DNA of 7,101 nt, taken from Oscillospiraceae bacterium (GTDB taxonomy: Bacteria > Bacillota_A > Clostridia > Oscillospirales > Acutalibacteraceae). Below the pieces are notes generated by a model. The model searched no databases, was not told the DNA's origin, and saw only the letters and a list, made by a program, of their open reading frames with translations. A program made the translations under genes and the position numbers. The stretch spans positions 3,533-10,633 of the forward strand of contig DOWI01000160.1 in NCBI GenBank assembly GCA_003519645.1. The letters run 5' to 3'. How positions within the stretch are numbered: the stretch's first letter is position 1; each line of letters starts with the position of its first letter. Of this stretch, positions 1 to 5,417 are shown piece by piece.

Positions 1-942
1 GTGATGGGCATCATTTTCCGCACGTTCAATGGTATATTCAATCGAATCAACGGTATCAAGGGCGATTCGGAATTTCTCCTCGTCACTTGCCGGTATCCAT
101 CCCGCAAGTATGAACTTGTTATTATATTTTGCTGCATAGCGTCTTGCACTATGGTAATAATTCAATAAACGCAGTTTTGAGTAGACACGCAGACATGCGA
201 ATTTTTCCTGCTTCCATATCCCGTAGATTTCCTGATCCAGCTGAGTAAATTCTTTCTCAATCTTAGCCTTTTCGGCACGAAGATTGGAAACGATTTCCTC
301 TGGTGTTCCAACCGCTGCAGGAATACGAAGCCTTTCAAAGTACAATCCCGAAAATACCCGATCGACCTCATCCGCAAAGTCTAACGGGGCAAAATAGACA
401 CCCCAATAGTATTCACCATCGCAAGTACCTGGAAAAAACAAGACATACGGATTAGCATCATATAACTCAAGTTTCTCGTAGCTGTCTTTTGGCAGCCTTC
501 CGAATCTTACCTTTATCATGGTACAGGCAAGAATCGCATCCAAATCTATGCCCAGTCCGAGAAAATGCTCAAACTGTTCACAGTCTTTGTTAAGCTGCTC
601 GACATGCATAGACAGTGATCTACGTTGCTTGTTTAATTCGGTAACACGTTCTGAAAAGTGGTTCGCATACCGTTTCAGCTCTTCCCTATCGATTTTTGTA
701 CTAATGTCCACATCCACCTCTGTCAGCTTGCCACCGATTCGAGAAACAGCGGATTCTAGTCGGGTTAAAGCCTCGGTATATGGGTTTTCTTCATTCAGTG
801 TTGTGAAGTCAGTGGTGTTGGAGAAAAACGTCAACGTTTCATCCGGCTGGGTTACTCCTGTTTTCCCGCAGGCATACAGCGTAGCGTCAAGTGAATCGAT
901 ATGTCCGATAATATTCACGAGCTTCATTTTAGAAACAGCCAC
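1..942 (-). CDS. ntpI: V-type ATP synthase subunit I, N-terminal part (runs off the left edge)
   Basis: This is the first 314 codons of the large membrane subunit (a/NtpI/AtpI) of the bacterial V-type ATPase, which forms the peripheral stator arm and, in its missing C-terminal half, the ion half-channels facing the K ring. The frame is open from a GTG at 940-942 to base 1 with no stop. The N-terminus VAVSKMKLVNIIGHIDSLD is typical of subunit I. Charged, coiled-coil-prone stretches (about residues 95-125 and 220-245) and the motif AGWIPAS near residue 281 fit the cytoplasmic arm of the family. Full-length homologues have about 640-660 residues, so about half is absent, including all membrane helices. 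The GTG start is chosen because AAGGAGGTG (950-958) lies 7 nt upstream. That site overlaps the TAA stop of the subunit C gene, so the two genes are tightly linked and probably translationally coupled. An internal ATG at codon 6 is a weaker alternative. Family assignment is confident; ion specificity cannot be read from this half. Confidence 0.93.
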   Translation of the reverse strand, partial: MAVSKMKLVNIIGHIDSLDATLYACGKTGVTQPDETLTFFSNTTDFTTLNEENPYTEALTRLESAVSRIGGKLTEVDVDISTKIDREELKRYANHFSERVTELNKQRRSLSMHVEQLNKDCEQFEHFLGLGIDLDAILACTMIKVRFGRLPKDSYEKLELYDANPYVLFFPGTCDGEYYWGVYFAPLDFADEVDRVFSGLYFERLRIPAAVGTPEEIVSNLRAEKAKIEKEFTQLDQEIYGIWKQEKFACLRVYSKLRLLNYYHSARRYAAKYNNKFILAGWIPASDEEKFRIALDTVDSIEYTIERAENDAHH

Positions 943-956
943 TTTTCGCCACCTCC

Positions 957-2006
957 TTAGTAATTCGCCAACACAAGCATTGGTTTTATTTCTTCCGGCT
1001 GAAGTCCGTATCTTATTCCTTCAATAATATTAATAATATCATCAAGTTCTATGTCCATGATAAAAATATATGACATTAAAACAACGGCAGGATGAATGGA
1101 ATAGTGAATATGTCTGCGTGCCGTAAAATAAGGCACCCGCTGATGCAAATCATATTCAAAGGCAAGCTGCGACTTCGGCAAACGGCGGCCAACCGCAGTC
1201 GAAAGGAAAATATCCATTACAGCATCGGCATCGGGAGCGTAAATCATTCTCTCCATAACATTTGCAGGTATAATATTTGCATATGGCAACAGGTTGTTTC
1301 GTATAAAATCCGGTTCTGCGCTAAAATAGCGTTTTAGTCGCAGAATTCGTGTTACATTCTGGACGTCCACAAGCGTTCCATATAGATTCTTCAGTTCTAC
1401 CTGGGCCGAACCTTTTAAACTTCGTATCATTTGATATACCGTCTTTGTCAGCATTTCATATAGGGCAGTCTCTATTTCGGTCAACCTGATTTTGCCGTCT
1501 TCATTCTGAGGAAACCGAATCAGTATATCGTGGTACATCGTATGTTTTAACGCATCAAGAAGCTGGGCATAGGTTTTGCTTTTGCTAATAAGTGCAAGAT
1601 TAAGATTGGCCTGTGAAGAAAATAACATCAGCATTGAAAAGATAAGTTGACTTGCCCGTCCGGCAACTAAATGACGAATACAGGAGATGATCAGCTCAAT
1701 TTCAGCCCGCTGTATCAAGTATTTCGACATCTTCATCCCAACAGTCCTATCATACCGGACTAATGAAGCATAATCATTAAACAGCTTACGCCGAAGCAGC
1801 ATTTCCAAATGCCCGCGGTGTATGGTCGCTTCATTGACCTCTGATAAAACAGATGCGTATCCAGTGTTATTTTTAAGGTAGGAGGCAATTTCACTTATAC
1901 TGTGGCAGTTCAGTAGATTTGTGTAGTCCTTAGCCTTCAGGGACTTGCCATACATTGCTCTGGCTTTTGCCAGAATCACATTGGCTGAAAATGATGAATC
2001 GAACAC
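957..2006 (-). CDS. ntpC: V-type ATP synthase subunit C (AC39/subunit d homologue)
   Basis: The 349-residue product matches the V-ATPase subunit C/AC39 family in length and character. In this family the funnel-shaped, soluble, all-helical protein sits on the membrane K ring and couples the central stalk to it. The N-terminal segment NVILAKARAMYGKSLKAKDY (residues 9-28) is a typical family opening, and the C-terminus with an ELDDIINIIEGIRYGL stretch also fits. No signal peptide or membrane segment is evident. The start is GTG at 2004-2006: an in-frame TAA lies about 9 codons upstream and no ATG or TTG falls in frame between them. AGG elements (AAAGGCAGG) precede it by about 8 nt, a moderate ribosome binding site. 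The gene lies 44 nt after the coiled-coil subunit gene, and its stop overlaps the ribosome binding site of subunit I, so the three form one operon. Assignment to the family is confident. Confidence 0.93.
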   Translation of the reverse strand: MFDSSFSANVILAKARAMYGKSLKAKDYTNLLNCHSISEIASYLKNNTGYASVLSEVNEATIHRGHLEMLLRRKLFNDYASLVRYDRTVGMKMSKYLIQRAEIELIISCIRHLVAGRASQLIFSMLMLFSSQANLNLALISKSKTYAQLLDALKHTMYHDILIRFPQNEDGKIRLTEIETALYEMLTKTVYQMIRSLKGSAQVELKNLYGTLVDVQNVTRILRLKRYFSAEPDFIRNNLLPYANIIPANVMERMIYAPDADAVMDIFLSTAVGRRLPKSQLAFEYDLHQRVPYFTARRHIHYSIHPAVVLMSYIFIMDIELDDIINIIEGIRYGLQPEEIKPMLVLANY

Positions 2007-2050
2007 AGCGGCAACCTGCCTTTCAGATACTTAAGCCAAACAACCAAAAT

Positions 2051-2353
2051 CTATTCGCTTAAAACACGATTCACGATAGCCTCAACCCACTCGTCTCCGC
2101 ATCTCGCATACAGTAGGTTTATACGATGAAGCTGTTCGTCATAATGCGCATTAACTTTTGCCCATTCCTGATCCAAGATTACATTTTCGAGCTCTTTATT
2201 AATCTGAATCCGTCGGCGGGCACGGGACAATACTTCTTCACGAAGCTGTGAAGTTTTCTCATTTATTGATTTCTCAGATTCAAGCTTTTCTTTCTGCGCC
2301 GCCTCTGTTATTTCTCGTGCTTTAATATCCATATCAACAATTTGGCGGATCAT
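2051..2353 (-). CDS. V-type ATPase peripheral stalk subunit, G/H-like coiled coil
   Basis: The product has 100 residues from the ATG at 2351-2353 (MIRQIVDMDIKAREITEA). Residues 1-70 are a highly charged heptad-like helix rich in Glu, Lys, Gln and Arg. The C-terminal third (HYDEQLHRINLLYARCGDEW) ends in an amphipathic segment. This is the expected form of the small coiled-coil subunit (G/H type, NtpF-like) that pairs with subunit E to build the peripheral stalk, and its place as first gene before subunit C supports it. A longer frame from ATG at 2449 exists. I reject it because its first 32 codons overlap the structured leader, lack a ribosome binding site and do not look like the family. The start is still uneasy: the only good ribosome binding site, GGAGG at 2371-2375, is 17 nt from this ATG. 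It is 6 nt from a TTG in another frame that makes a 4-codon ORF overlapping the ATG. Subunit identity is inferred from context and shape rather than a diagnostic motif. Confidence 0.78.
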   Translation of the reverse strand: MIRQIVDMDIKAREITEAAQKEKLESEKSINEKTSQLREEVLSRARRRIQINKELENVILDQEWAKVNAHYDEQLHRINLLYARCGDEWVEAIVNRVLSE

Positions 2354-2391
2354 TTTTTCTTCAAGCTTCGCCTCCAATCTGCATAAATAAA

Positions 2392-2528
2392 CGGGGCTGA
2401 TGCAATATACGCTGAGCGGGAGTTGCCTTCCGTTCATGATATTTCGCATTTAAATAATACGCTATACCATTAAGGGGCGACGTCCGGCGTCCCATATCGT
2501 ATGCAGCAGCCCCGCAATAAATGGCGGG
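2392..2528 (-). ncRNA. Structured 5' leader of the V-ATPase operon, riboswitch-like candidate
   Basis: Read on the minus strand, CGGGGCTG (2514-2507) is a perfect complement of CAGCCCCG (2399-2392). The helix continues inward with UGC:GCA (2505-2503 with 2403-2401) and AUACG:CGUAU (2502-2498 with 2411-2407), for 16 base pairs closing a 123-nt domain. Inside lie three hairpins. The first is GACG-CCGGA-CGUC near 2492-2479, extended by GG:CC around a bulge. The second is 13 bp, AUGGUAU (2470-2464) with AUAUCAU (2442-2436) and CGUAUU (2461-2456) with AAUGCG (2450-2445), around an AG/AA internal loop and an AUUUA loop. The third is a short CGGA/UCCCG hairpin at 2432-2417. Just upstream, CCCGC (2528-2524) can pair with GCGGG (2515-2511) and would displace the closing helix. 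The domain starts about 20 nt after the predicted transcription start and ends 16 nt before GGAGG. Junction architecture and alternative pairing suggest a regulatory RNA. I do not recognise its class. Confidence 0.6.
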
Positions 2529-2540
2529 TAACTAATCGAT

Positions 2541-2569
2541 ATTATAAACCAAATTTTCCCTCTTTACAA
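2541..2569 (-). promoter_or_regulatory. Sigma-A-type promoter of the V-ATPase operon
   Basis: On the minus strand there is a TTGTAA -35 element (2569-2564, 4 of 6 consensus bases), a spacer of exactly 17 nt, and a perfect TATAAT -10 element (2546-2541). Transcription should start near 2534, which gives an untranslated leader of about 180 nt before the first likely start codon. The promoter lies in the short gap after the UPF0210 gene, in the same orientation, so the V-ATPase operon has its own promoter even if some transcription reads through from upstream. Confidence 0.75.
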
Positions 2570-2596
2570 GTGTCTGAACGAATTAAGGATGCTTTG

Positions 2597-3955
2597 TCAA
2601 TTTTTTAAGCTTTGCATTGGTGCCGGGATCCGTCCCCCGCGTGAAATAAAGCGGGCAGGAGACCATGTGTTCAGGGGCATGACGGGACCTCCTCCTAACA
2701 AGCCGCCGAATGAAAGCTCTTCCCCGACTTTTTTACCAATTGCCGGAATCAGCCGAACCGCGGTCGTTTTAGAATTAACCATACCAATTGCGGCTTCATC
2801 TGCGATAATTGCGGATATCACTTCTGCAGTCGTATCCCCTGGAATATTAATCATATCCAAACCGACCGAGCAAACAGCTGTCATAGCCTCCAGCTTTTCA
2901 ATGCGGAGGCACCCTACCTGTGCCGCATGGATCATACCAGCATCTTCTGTGACCGGAATAAATGCGCCGGACAGTCCACCCACATGAGACGATGCCATAA
3001 CGCCGCCTTTCTTCACCGCGTCGTTCAGCAGCGCCAGCGCGGCGGTTGTACCATGAGCACCGCAGCATTCTAGCCCCATTTCTTCAAGAATATATGCCAC
3101 TGAATCACCGATTGCCGGAGTAGGAGCAAGTGATAGATCTACAATTCCAAAGGGTACTCCCAGTCTTTTTGATGCTTCAATTGCAACAAGCTGACCCATA
3201 CGTGTGATTTTGAAGGCAGTTTTTTTAATAATATCCGCAACTTCGGTAAGGTCACAATCACCCGCCTTAGCAAGACTTGCGCGAACCACACCCGGACCGG
3301 ATACACCCACATTTATGACACAGTCAGGCTCGCCGGCTCCATGGAAAGCACCCGCCATAAAAGGATTATCCTCCGGCGCGTTACAGAACACTACCAGCTT
3401 GGCACAGCCGATGCAGTCCCTGTCAGCCGTAAGCTCGGCGGTACGTTTAACAGTATGTCCCATAAGAGCAACCGCATCCATATTGATACCGGCTTTGGTA
3501 GAACCGATGTTTACGGATGAACAGACATGATCGGTTACGGATAATGCCTCCGGTATGCTTTCAATCAATTCACGGTCACCAGGAGAGAAGCCCTTCTGAA
3601 CCAGAGCGGAATAACCCCCAATAAAATTAACACCGCAAGCACGTGCCGCCTTCTCCAGTGTTAGGGCAAGGCGCACGGGATCCTTCACGGCACATGAAGC
3701 GACAACCATTGCAATAGGCGTTACCGAGATACGCTTGTTGATGATTGGGATGCCATATTCCTTTTCAATATCCTCGCCTGTTTTTACCAGGTTCCGAGCA
3801 TATCGGGTTATTTTATCATAAACACGGGTGCATGTTTTATCTATATCACTGTCACAGCAGTCAAGCAGAGAGATACCCATTGTTATGGTACGGACATCAA
3901 GATGCTCGTCCTGGATCATGGTAATGGTTTCCAAAATATCCTTGGTATTGATCAC
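2597..3955 (-). CDS. UPF0210 (DUF711, 'PFL family') protein of unknown function
   Basis: The product has 452 residues, the usual length of the UPF0210/DUF711 family, which databases often label 'PFL family protein' for a distant fold resemblance to pyruvate formate-lyase. The reaction catalysed is not established to my knowledge. Visible family-like features are the N-terminal [23 protein letters not shown] region (split here: [11 protein letters not shown] then [12 protein letters not shown]), the [20 protein letters not shown] stretch, several Gly-rich loops ([16 protein letters not shown]) and the C-terminal [14 protein letters not shown]. Cysteines are frequent (for example DCCDSD near residue 32 and CIGCA mid-protein). 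There is no signal peptide or clear membrane span. The start is GTG at 3953-3955, preceded by AAAGGA (3964-3969) with an 8-nt gap. It follows the ACT-domain gene by 47 nt in the same direction. This pairing recurs in many Firmicutes and suggests that the ACT protein regulates or partners the UPF0210 protein. Family assignment is confident; function is unknown. Confidence 0.92.
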   Translation of the reverse strand: MINTKDILETITMIQDEHLDVRTITMGISLLDCCDSDIDKTCTRVYDKITRYARNLVKTGEDIEKEYGIPIINKRISVTPIAMVVASCAVKDPVRLALTLEKAARACGVNFIGGYSALVQKGFSPGDRELIESIPEALSVTDHVCSSVNIGSTKAGINMDAVALMGHTVKRTAELTADRDCIGCAKLVVFCNAPEDNPFMAGAFHGAGEPDCVINVGVSGPGVVRASLAKAGDCDLTEVADIIKKTAFKITRMGQLVAIEASKRLGVPFGIVDLSLAPTPAIGDSVAYILEEMGLECCGAHGTTAALALLNDAVKKGGVMASSHVGGLSGAFIPVTEDAGMIHAAQVGCLRIEKLEAMTAVCSVGLDMINIPGDTTAEVISAIIADEAAIGMVNSKTTAVRLIPAIGKKVGEELSFGGLLGGGPVMPLNTWSPARFISRGGRIPAPMQSLKN

Positions 3956-4002
3956 AGTTCTATTCCTTTCAGATTCGTAAGATGAATATTATAATTGGCG
4001 GT

Positions 4003-4272
4003 TCATATCCTGTGCATTGAATTAAATATATCTTCATGCATAGCCCGGATAGAAAGGCCCATCTCTTCGCCCAGTTCGGACATTTGATCAGCAAATTCCG
4101 TAAATGGGATGGTGCATTTTGAAATGTCAACCAGCATGATCATTACAAATAAATCCTGCATGACAGACTGAGTTACCTCTATAATATTATTATGATGTTC
4201 TGCACAAGCAGATGAAATTTTTGCGAGTATTCCGACGGTATCCTTGCCGATAACGGTAATAACAGCGCGCAT
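4003..4272 (-). CDS. ACT domain-containing protein, UPF0237 family
   Basis: The product has 89 residues and is essentially one ACT domain. It opens with MRAVITVIGKDTVGILAKIS, the typical beta strand followed by a G-x-D-x-x-G-I ligand-site loop and helix, then NNIIEVTQSVMQDLFVMIMLVDIS, the second and third strands. ACT domains bind small ligands, often amino acids, and control partner enzymes. This stand-alone form (UPF0237, similar to the ACT part of GcvR) is usually found beside UPF0210, as here, and its ligand is unknown. The start is ATG at 4270-4272 because AGGAGG lies 7 nt upstream. A frame extension to 4323 has no ribosome binding site, and its codons cover a hairpin in the leader. The gene is first in a two-gene operon driven by a promoter near 4345-4372. 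I am confident of the fold and family. Confidence 0.92.
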   Translation of the reverse strand: MRAVITVIGKDTVGILAKISSACAEHHNNIIEVTQSVMQDLFVMIMLVDISKCTIPFTEFADQMSELGEEMGLSIRAMHEDIFNSMHRI

Positions 4273-4296
4273 AAAATATCCTCCTGTAAAATGAAA

Positions 4297-4318
4297 CGGG
4301 CAAGACAAAATCTGCCCG
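4297..4318 (-). promoter_or_regulatory. Hairpin in the leader of the ACT/UPF0210 operon
   Basis: On the minus strand CGGGCA and TGCCCG form a perfect 6-bp stem around a 10-nt loop, extendable by two pairs across a bulge. It lies between the predicted transcription start near 4338 and the AGGAGG site. The following sequence is T-rich but interrupted (TTTCATTTTA), so it could be a weak attenuator or simply an mRNA-stabilising hairpin. The role is not decided by sequence. Confidence 0.4.
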
Positions 4319-4344
4319 ATCACTTAATAATAACAATGACTTAT

Positions 4345-4372
4345 ATTTTAACATGAAATCCGCGAATTGCAA
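4345..4372 (-). promoter_or_regulatory. Extended -10 promoter of the ACT/UPF0210 operon
   Basis: On the minus strand there is a TTGCAA -35 element (4372-4367), a 16-nt spacer, and TAAAAT (4350-4345) preceded by TGT, an extended -10 motif. Predicted transcription start is near 4338, about 65 nt before the ATG of the ACT gene. It is divergent from the DUF4190 promoter on the other strand. Confidence 0.65.
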
Positions 4373-4542
4373 CGGCTATTCAGCAGAATTGGCGTGATGT
4401 CCAGTTATATCGGTTATCGTCAACATCAAATTATCATTTATTTATAAACTCACGGATTTTAATACTAATTTGAATTAGAACCCACCCGTGCCCGCAGGAT
4501 TCCTGGGAAATTCAATATCAAGTTTTACAAGGCAAAACTTTC
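4373..4542. other. Intergenic stretch between divergent promoters
   Basis: No supportable gene lies between the divergent ACT and DUF4190 transcription units (the full gap between coding starts is 4273-4612). The core is AT-rich and carries a 14-bp inverted repeat, CTAATT-TG-AATTAG, at 4465-4478, too far from either promoter core to be assigned a role. Nothing else here is convincing. Confidence 0.5.
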
Positions 4543-4571
4543 TTGTCTTTGAACAATTAGTTTGTTATAAT
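4543..4571 (+). promoter_or_regulatory. Promoter of the DUF4190-type gene, with nearby repeats
   Basis: TTGTCT (4543-4548, 4 of 6 consensus bases) is followed after 17 nt by a perfect TATAAT (4566-4571) with an extended TGT motif at 4563-4565. Predicted start is near 4578. The spacer contains an inverted repeat AACAA-TTAGT-TTGTT (4552-4566), and the word TTTGAACAA occurs at 4548-4556 and again at 4575-4583, one copy on each side of the -10 box. These could be operator half-sites. Confidence 0.7.
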
Positions 4572-4612
4572 GAGTTTGAACAAAACAGTAAATTATAGAC
4601 AGGAGAATTGCA

Positions 4613-5263
4613 ATGGCGGAGAATACGGGCGGTTTCCCGAATTTCGATGGTGATCATACGTCAAATCACAGTAACCCTGACATAAACACAGCGCAGCAAA
4701 ACAATCCCCCTCCTGCTACTCCATATACACATGATACACACAATCAATCCTCGGAACAGTTTCAGCACACACAGGCTGCACCATCCCCCCAGCAGCCTCC
4801 TGTCTATCCGCCGTATAATCCCGGACAGCAGCAATATAACCAACAGCAATATTATCAGCAGCCGTATTATCCCCCTCAATATTACCAGGCTCCCCCTGCA
4901 TATCCGCACTATAATTATCAGCCGCCCTATAAAACCGCAAAGCCTGAATCCGGGCTTGCGGTTGCTTCATTGGTTCTAAGTATCGTGAGCGTAGTATTTT
5001 GCTGGATTCCTGGATTAAACATATTATTATCTCTGCTGGGACTTATACTTGGTATAGTTGCAAAGTCAAAGGGAGACGGAGGTATGGCAATTGCCGGTAT
5101 TGTAATTGGTGCTATCATGTTTTTTGTTTCAAGCTTCATCCTTGTAATCATTTTTTTAGCTATGTCGGTAGATCCGGAAGGATATCACTACTATGAATAT
5201 AATAATATTCCTGTTTGGAAAACTGCATTTGCCTCCCTTTCTGCCAAGTTTAAACTGCTTTAA
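4613..5263 (+). CDS. Membrane protein with Pro/Gln/Tyr-rich N-terminus and DUF4190-like domain
   Basis: The product has 216 residues in two distinct parts. Residues 1-107 are low complexity and probably disordered: first Asn/His/Thr/Gln-rich, then a Tyr/Pro/Gln-rich tract (about 62-106, runs such as QQYYQQPYYPPQYYQ). Residues 113-185 are hydrophobic. GLAVASLVLSIVSVVFCW and LNILLSLLGLILGIVAKSK are followed by GGMAIAGIVIGAIMFFVSSF, the repeated small-residue pattern of DUF4190. A short Tyr-rich tail ends in a basic AKFKLL. There is no cleavable signal peptide; the N-terminal tract is probably cytoplasmic, but topology is uncertain. Function is unknown; proteins of this layout are common in Clostridia and Actinobacteria. 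The ATG start follows AGGAGA (4601-4606) by 6 nt. The gene appears monocistronic, with its own promoter and a terminator right after the stop. Domain identification is by pattern, so somewhat less certain than the other genes. Confidence 0.82.
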   Translation: MAENTGGFPNFDGDHTSNHSNPDINTAQQNNPPPATPYTHDTHNQSSEQFQHTQAAPSPQQPPVYPPYNPGQQQYNQQQYYQQPYYPPQYYQAPPAYPHYNYQPPYKTAKPESGLAVASLVLSIVSVVFCWIPGLNILLSLLGLILGIVAKSKGDGGMAIAGIVIGAIMFFVSSFILVIIFLAMSVDPEGYHYYEYNNIPVWKTAFASLSAKFKLL

Positions 5264-5280
5264 CACAGTATTACCAATAC

Positions 5281-5318
5281 ATACCTGGACTGCTACGGCT
5301 GTCCCGGTATTTTTATTT
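5281..5318 (+). terminator. Intrinsic terminator after the DUF4190-type gene
   Basis: ATACCTGGAC (5281-5290) pairs with GTCCCGGTAT (5301-5310) with one mismatch, and the stem can extend inward (GC:GC, TACG loop). The T-rich tract TTTTTATTT (5310-5318) follows directly. It begins 17 nt after the stop codon of the preceding gene. Confidence 0.75.
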
Positions 5319-5333
5319 GTCCTTAACCGCTTT

Positions 5334-5367
5334 TTCGTCATAATCAAACCGGTTTCCTCGCTATAAT
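5334..5367 (+). promoter_or_regulatory. Probable Spo0A-controlled promoter of spoIIGA-sigE
   Basis: A perfect TATAAT lies at 5362-5367, but no good -35 sits 16-18 nt upstream. Instead TTCGTCA (5334-5340), the reverse complement of TGACGAA, matches the Spo0A box consensus TGNCGAA and lies 21 nt before the -10. The B. subtilis spoIIG promoter is known for -35 to -10 spacing of about 22 bp and Spo0A boxes overlapping the -35 region, so the arrangement fits. The word ACCGGTTT occurs at 5348-5355 and 5378-5385, flanking the -10 box. Predicted start is near 5374, about 44 nt upstream of the chosen ATG. Confidence 0.55.
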
Positions 5368-5417
5368 AAATGAGCGGACCGGTTTTAGTATTTAATGATT
5401 CGGAGGTGATTGGGCTG

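Noticed and set aside
518..1027. Plus-strand 169-codon open frame
   Set aside because: It runs antisense through the subunit I and subunit C genes, has no ribosome binding site, and its Ser/Val-rich translation looks like an antisense shadow.
2354..2449. Upstream in-frame extension of the coiled-coil subunit gene to an ATG at 2447-2449
   Set aside because: The 32 extra codons have no ribosome binding site, encode a non-helical, Cys/Pro-containing stretch unlike the family, and coincide with the 3' half of the structured leader.
2595..2600. Perfect TTGACA hexamer on the minus strand at the end of the UPF0210 gene
   Set aside because: No -10-like hexamer lies 16-18 nt downstream; the 17-nt position reads TCAGAC. 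The TTGTAA/TATAAT pair just beyond is a far better promoter.
2589..2987. Plus-strand open frames antisense to the UPF0210 gene (also 3204-3530)
   Set aside because: They are complementary-strand shadows of a well-supported gene, with Pro/Ser/Ala-rich low-information translations.
4273..4323. Upstream in-frame extension of the ACT gene to an ATG at 4321-4323
   Set aside because: The AGGAGG site 7 nt before the ATG at 4270-4272 and the family's usual N-terminus both favour the shorter form.
4465..4478. 14-bp inverted repeat CTAATT-TG-AATTAG
   Set aside because: It lies over 60 bp from either promoter core in AT-rich DNA with no second copy, so there is no basis for a regulatory claim.
5346..5385. 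Second terminator formed by AAACCGGT and ACCGGTTT
   Set aside because: The hairpin loop contains the likely -10 box and the following T run is short and interrupted; the stem-loop at 5281-5318 already provides a better terminator. The repeats are reported as possible operators instead.
5370..5417. Upstream in-frame start of spoIIGA at 5370
   Set aside because: It lies just upstream of the transcription start predicted from the TATAAT at 5362-5367, has no ribosome binding site, and adds 16 residues ahead of the conserved N-terminal membrane segment.
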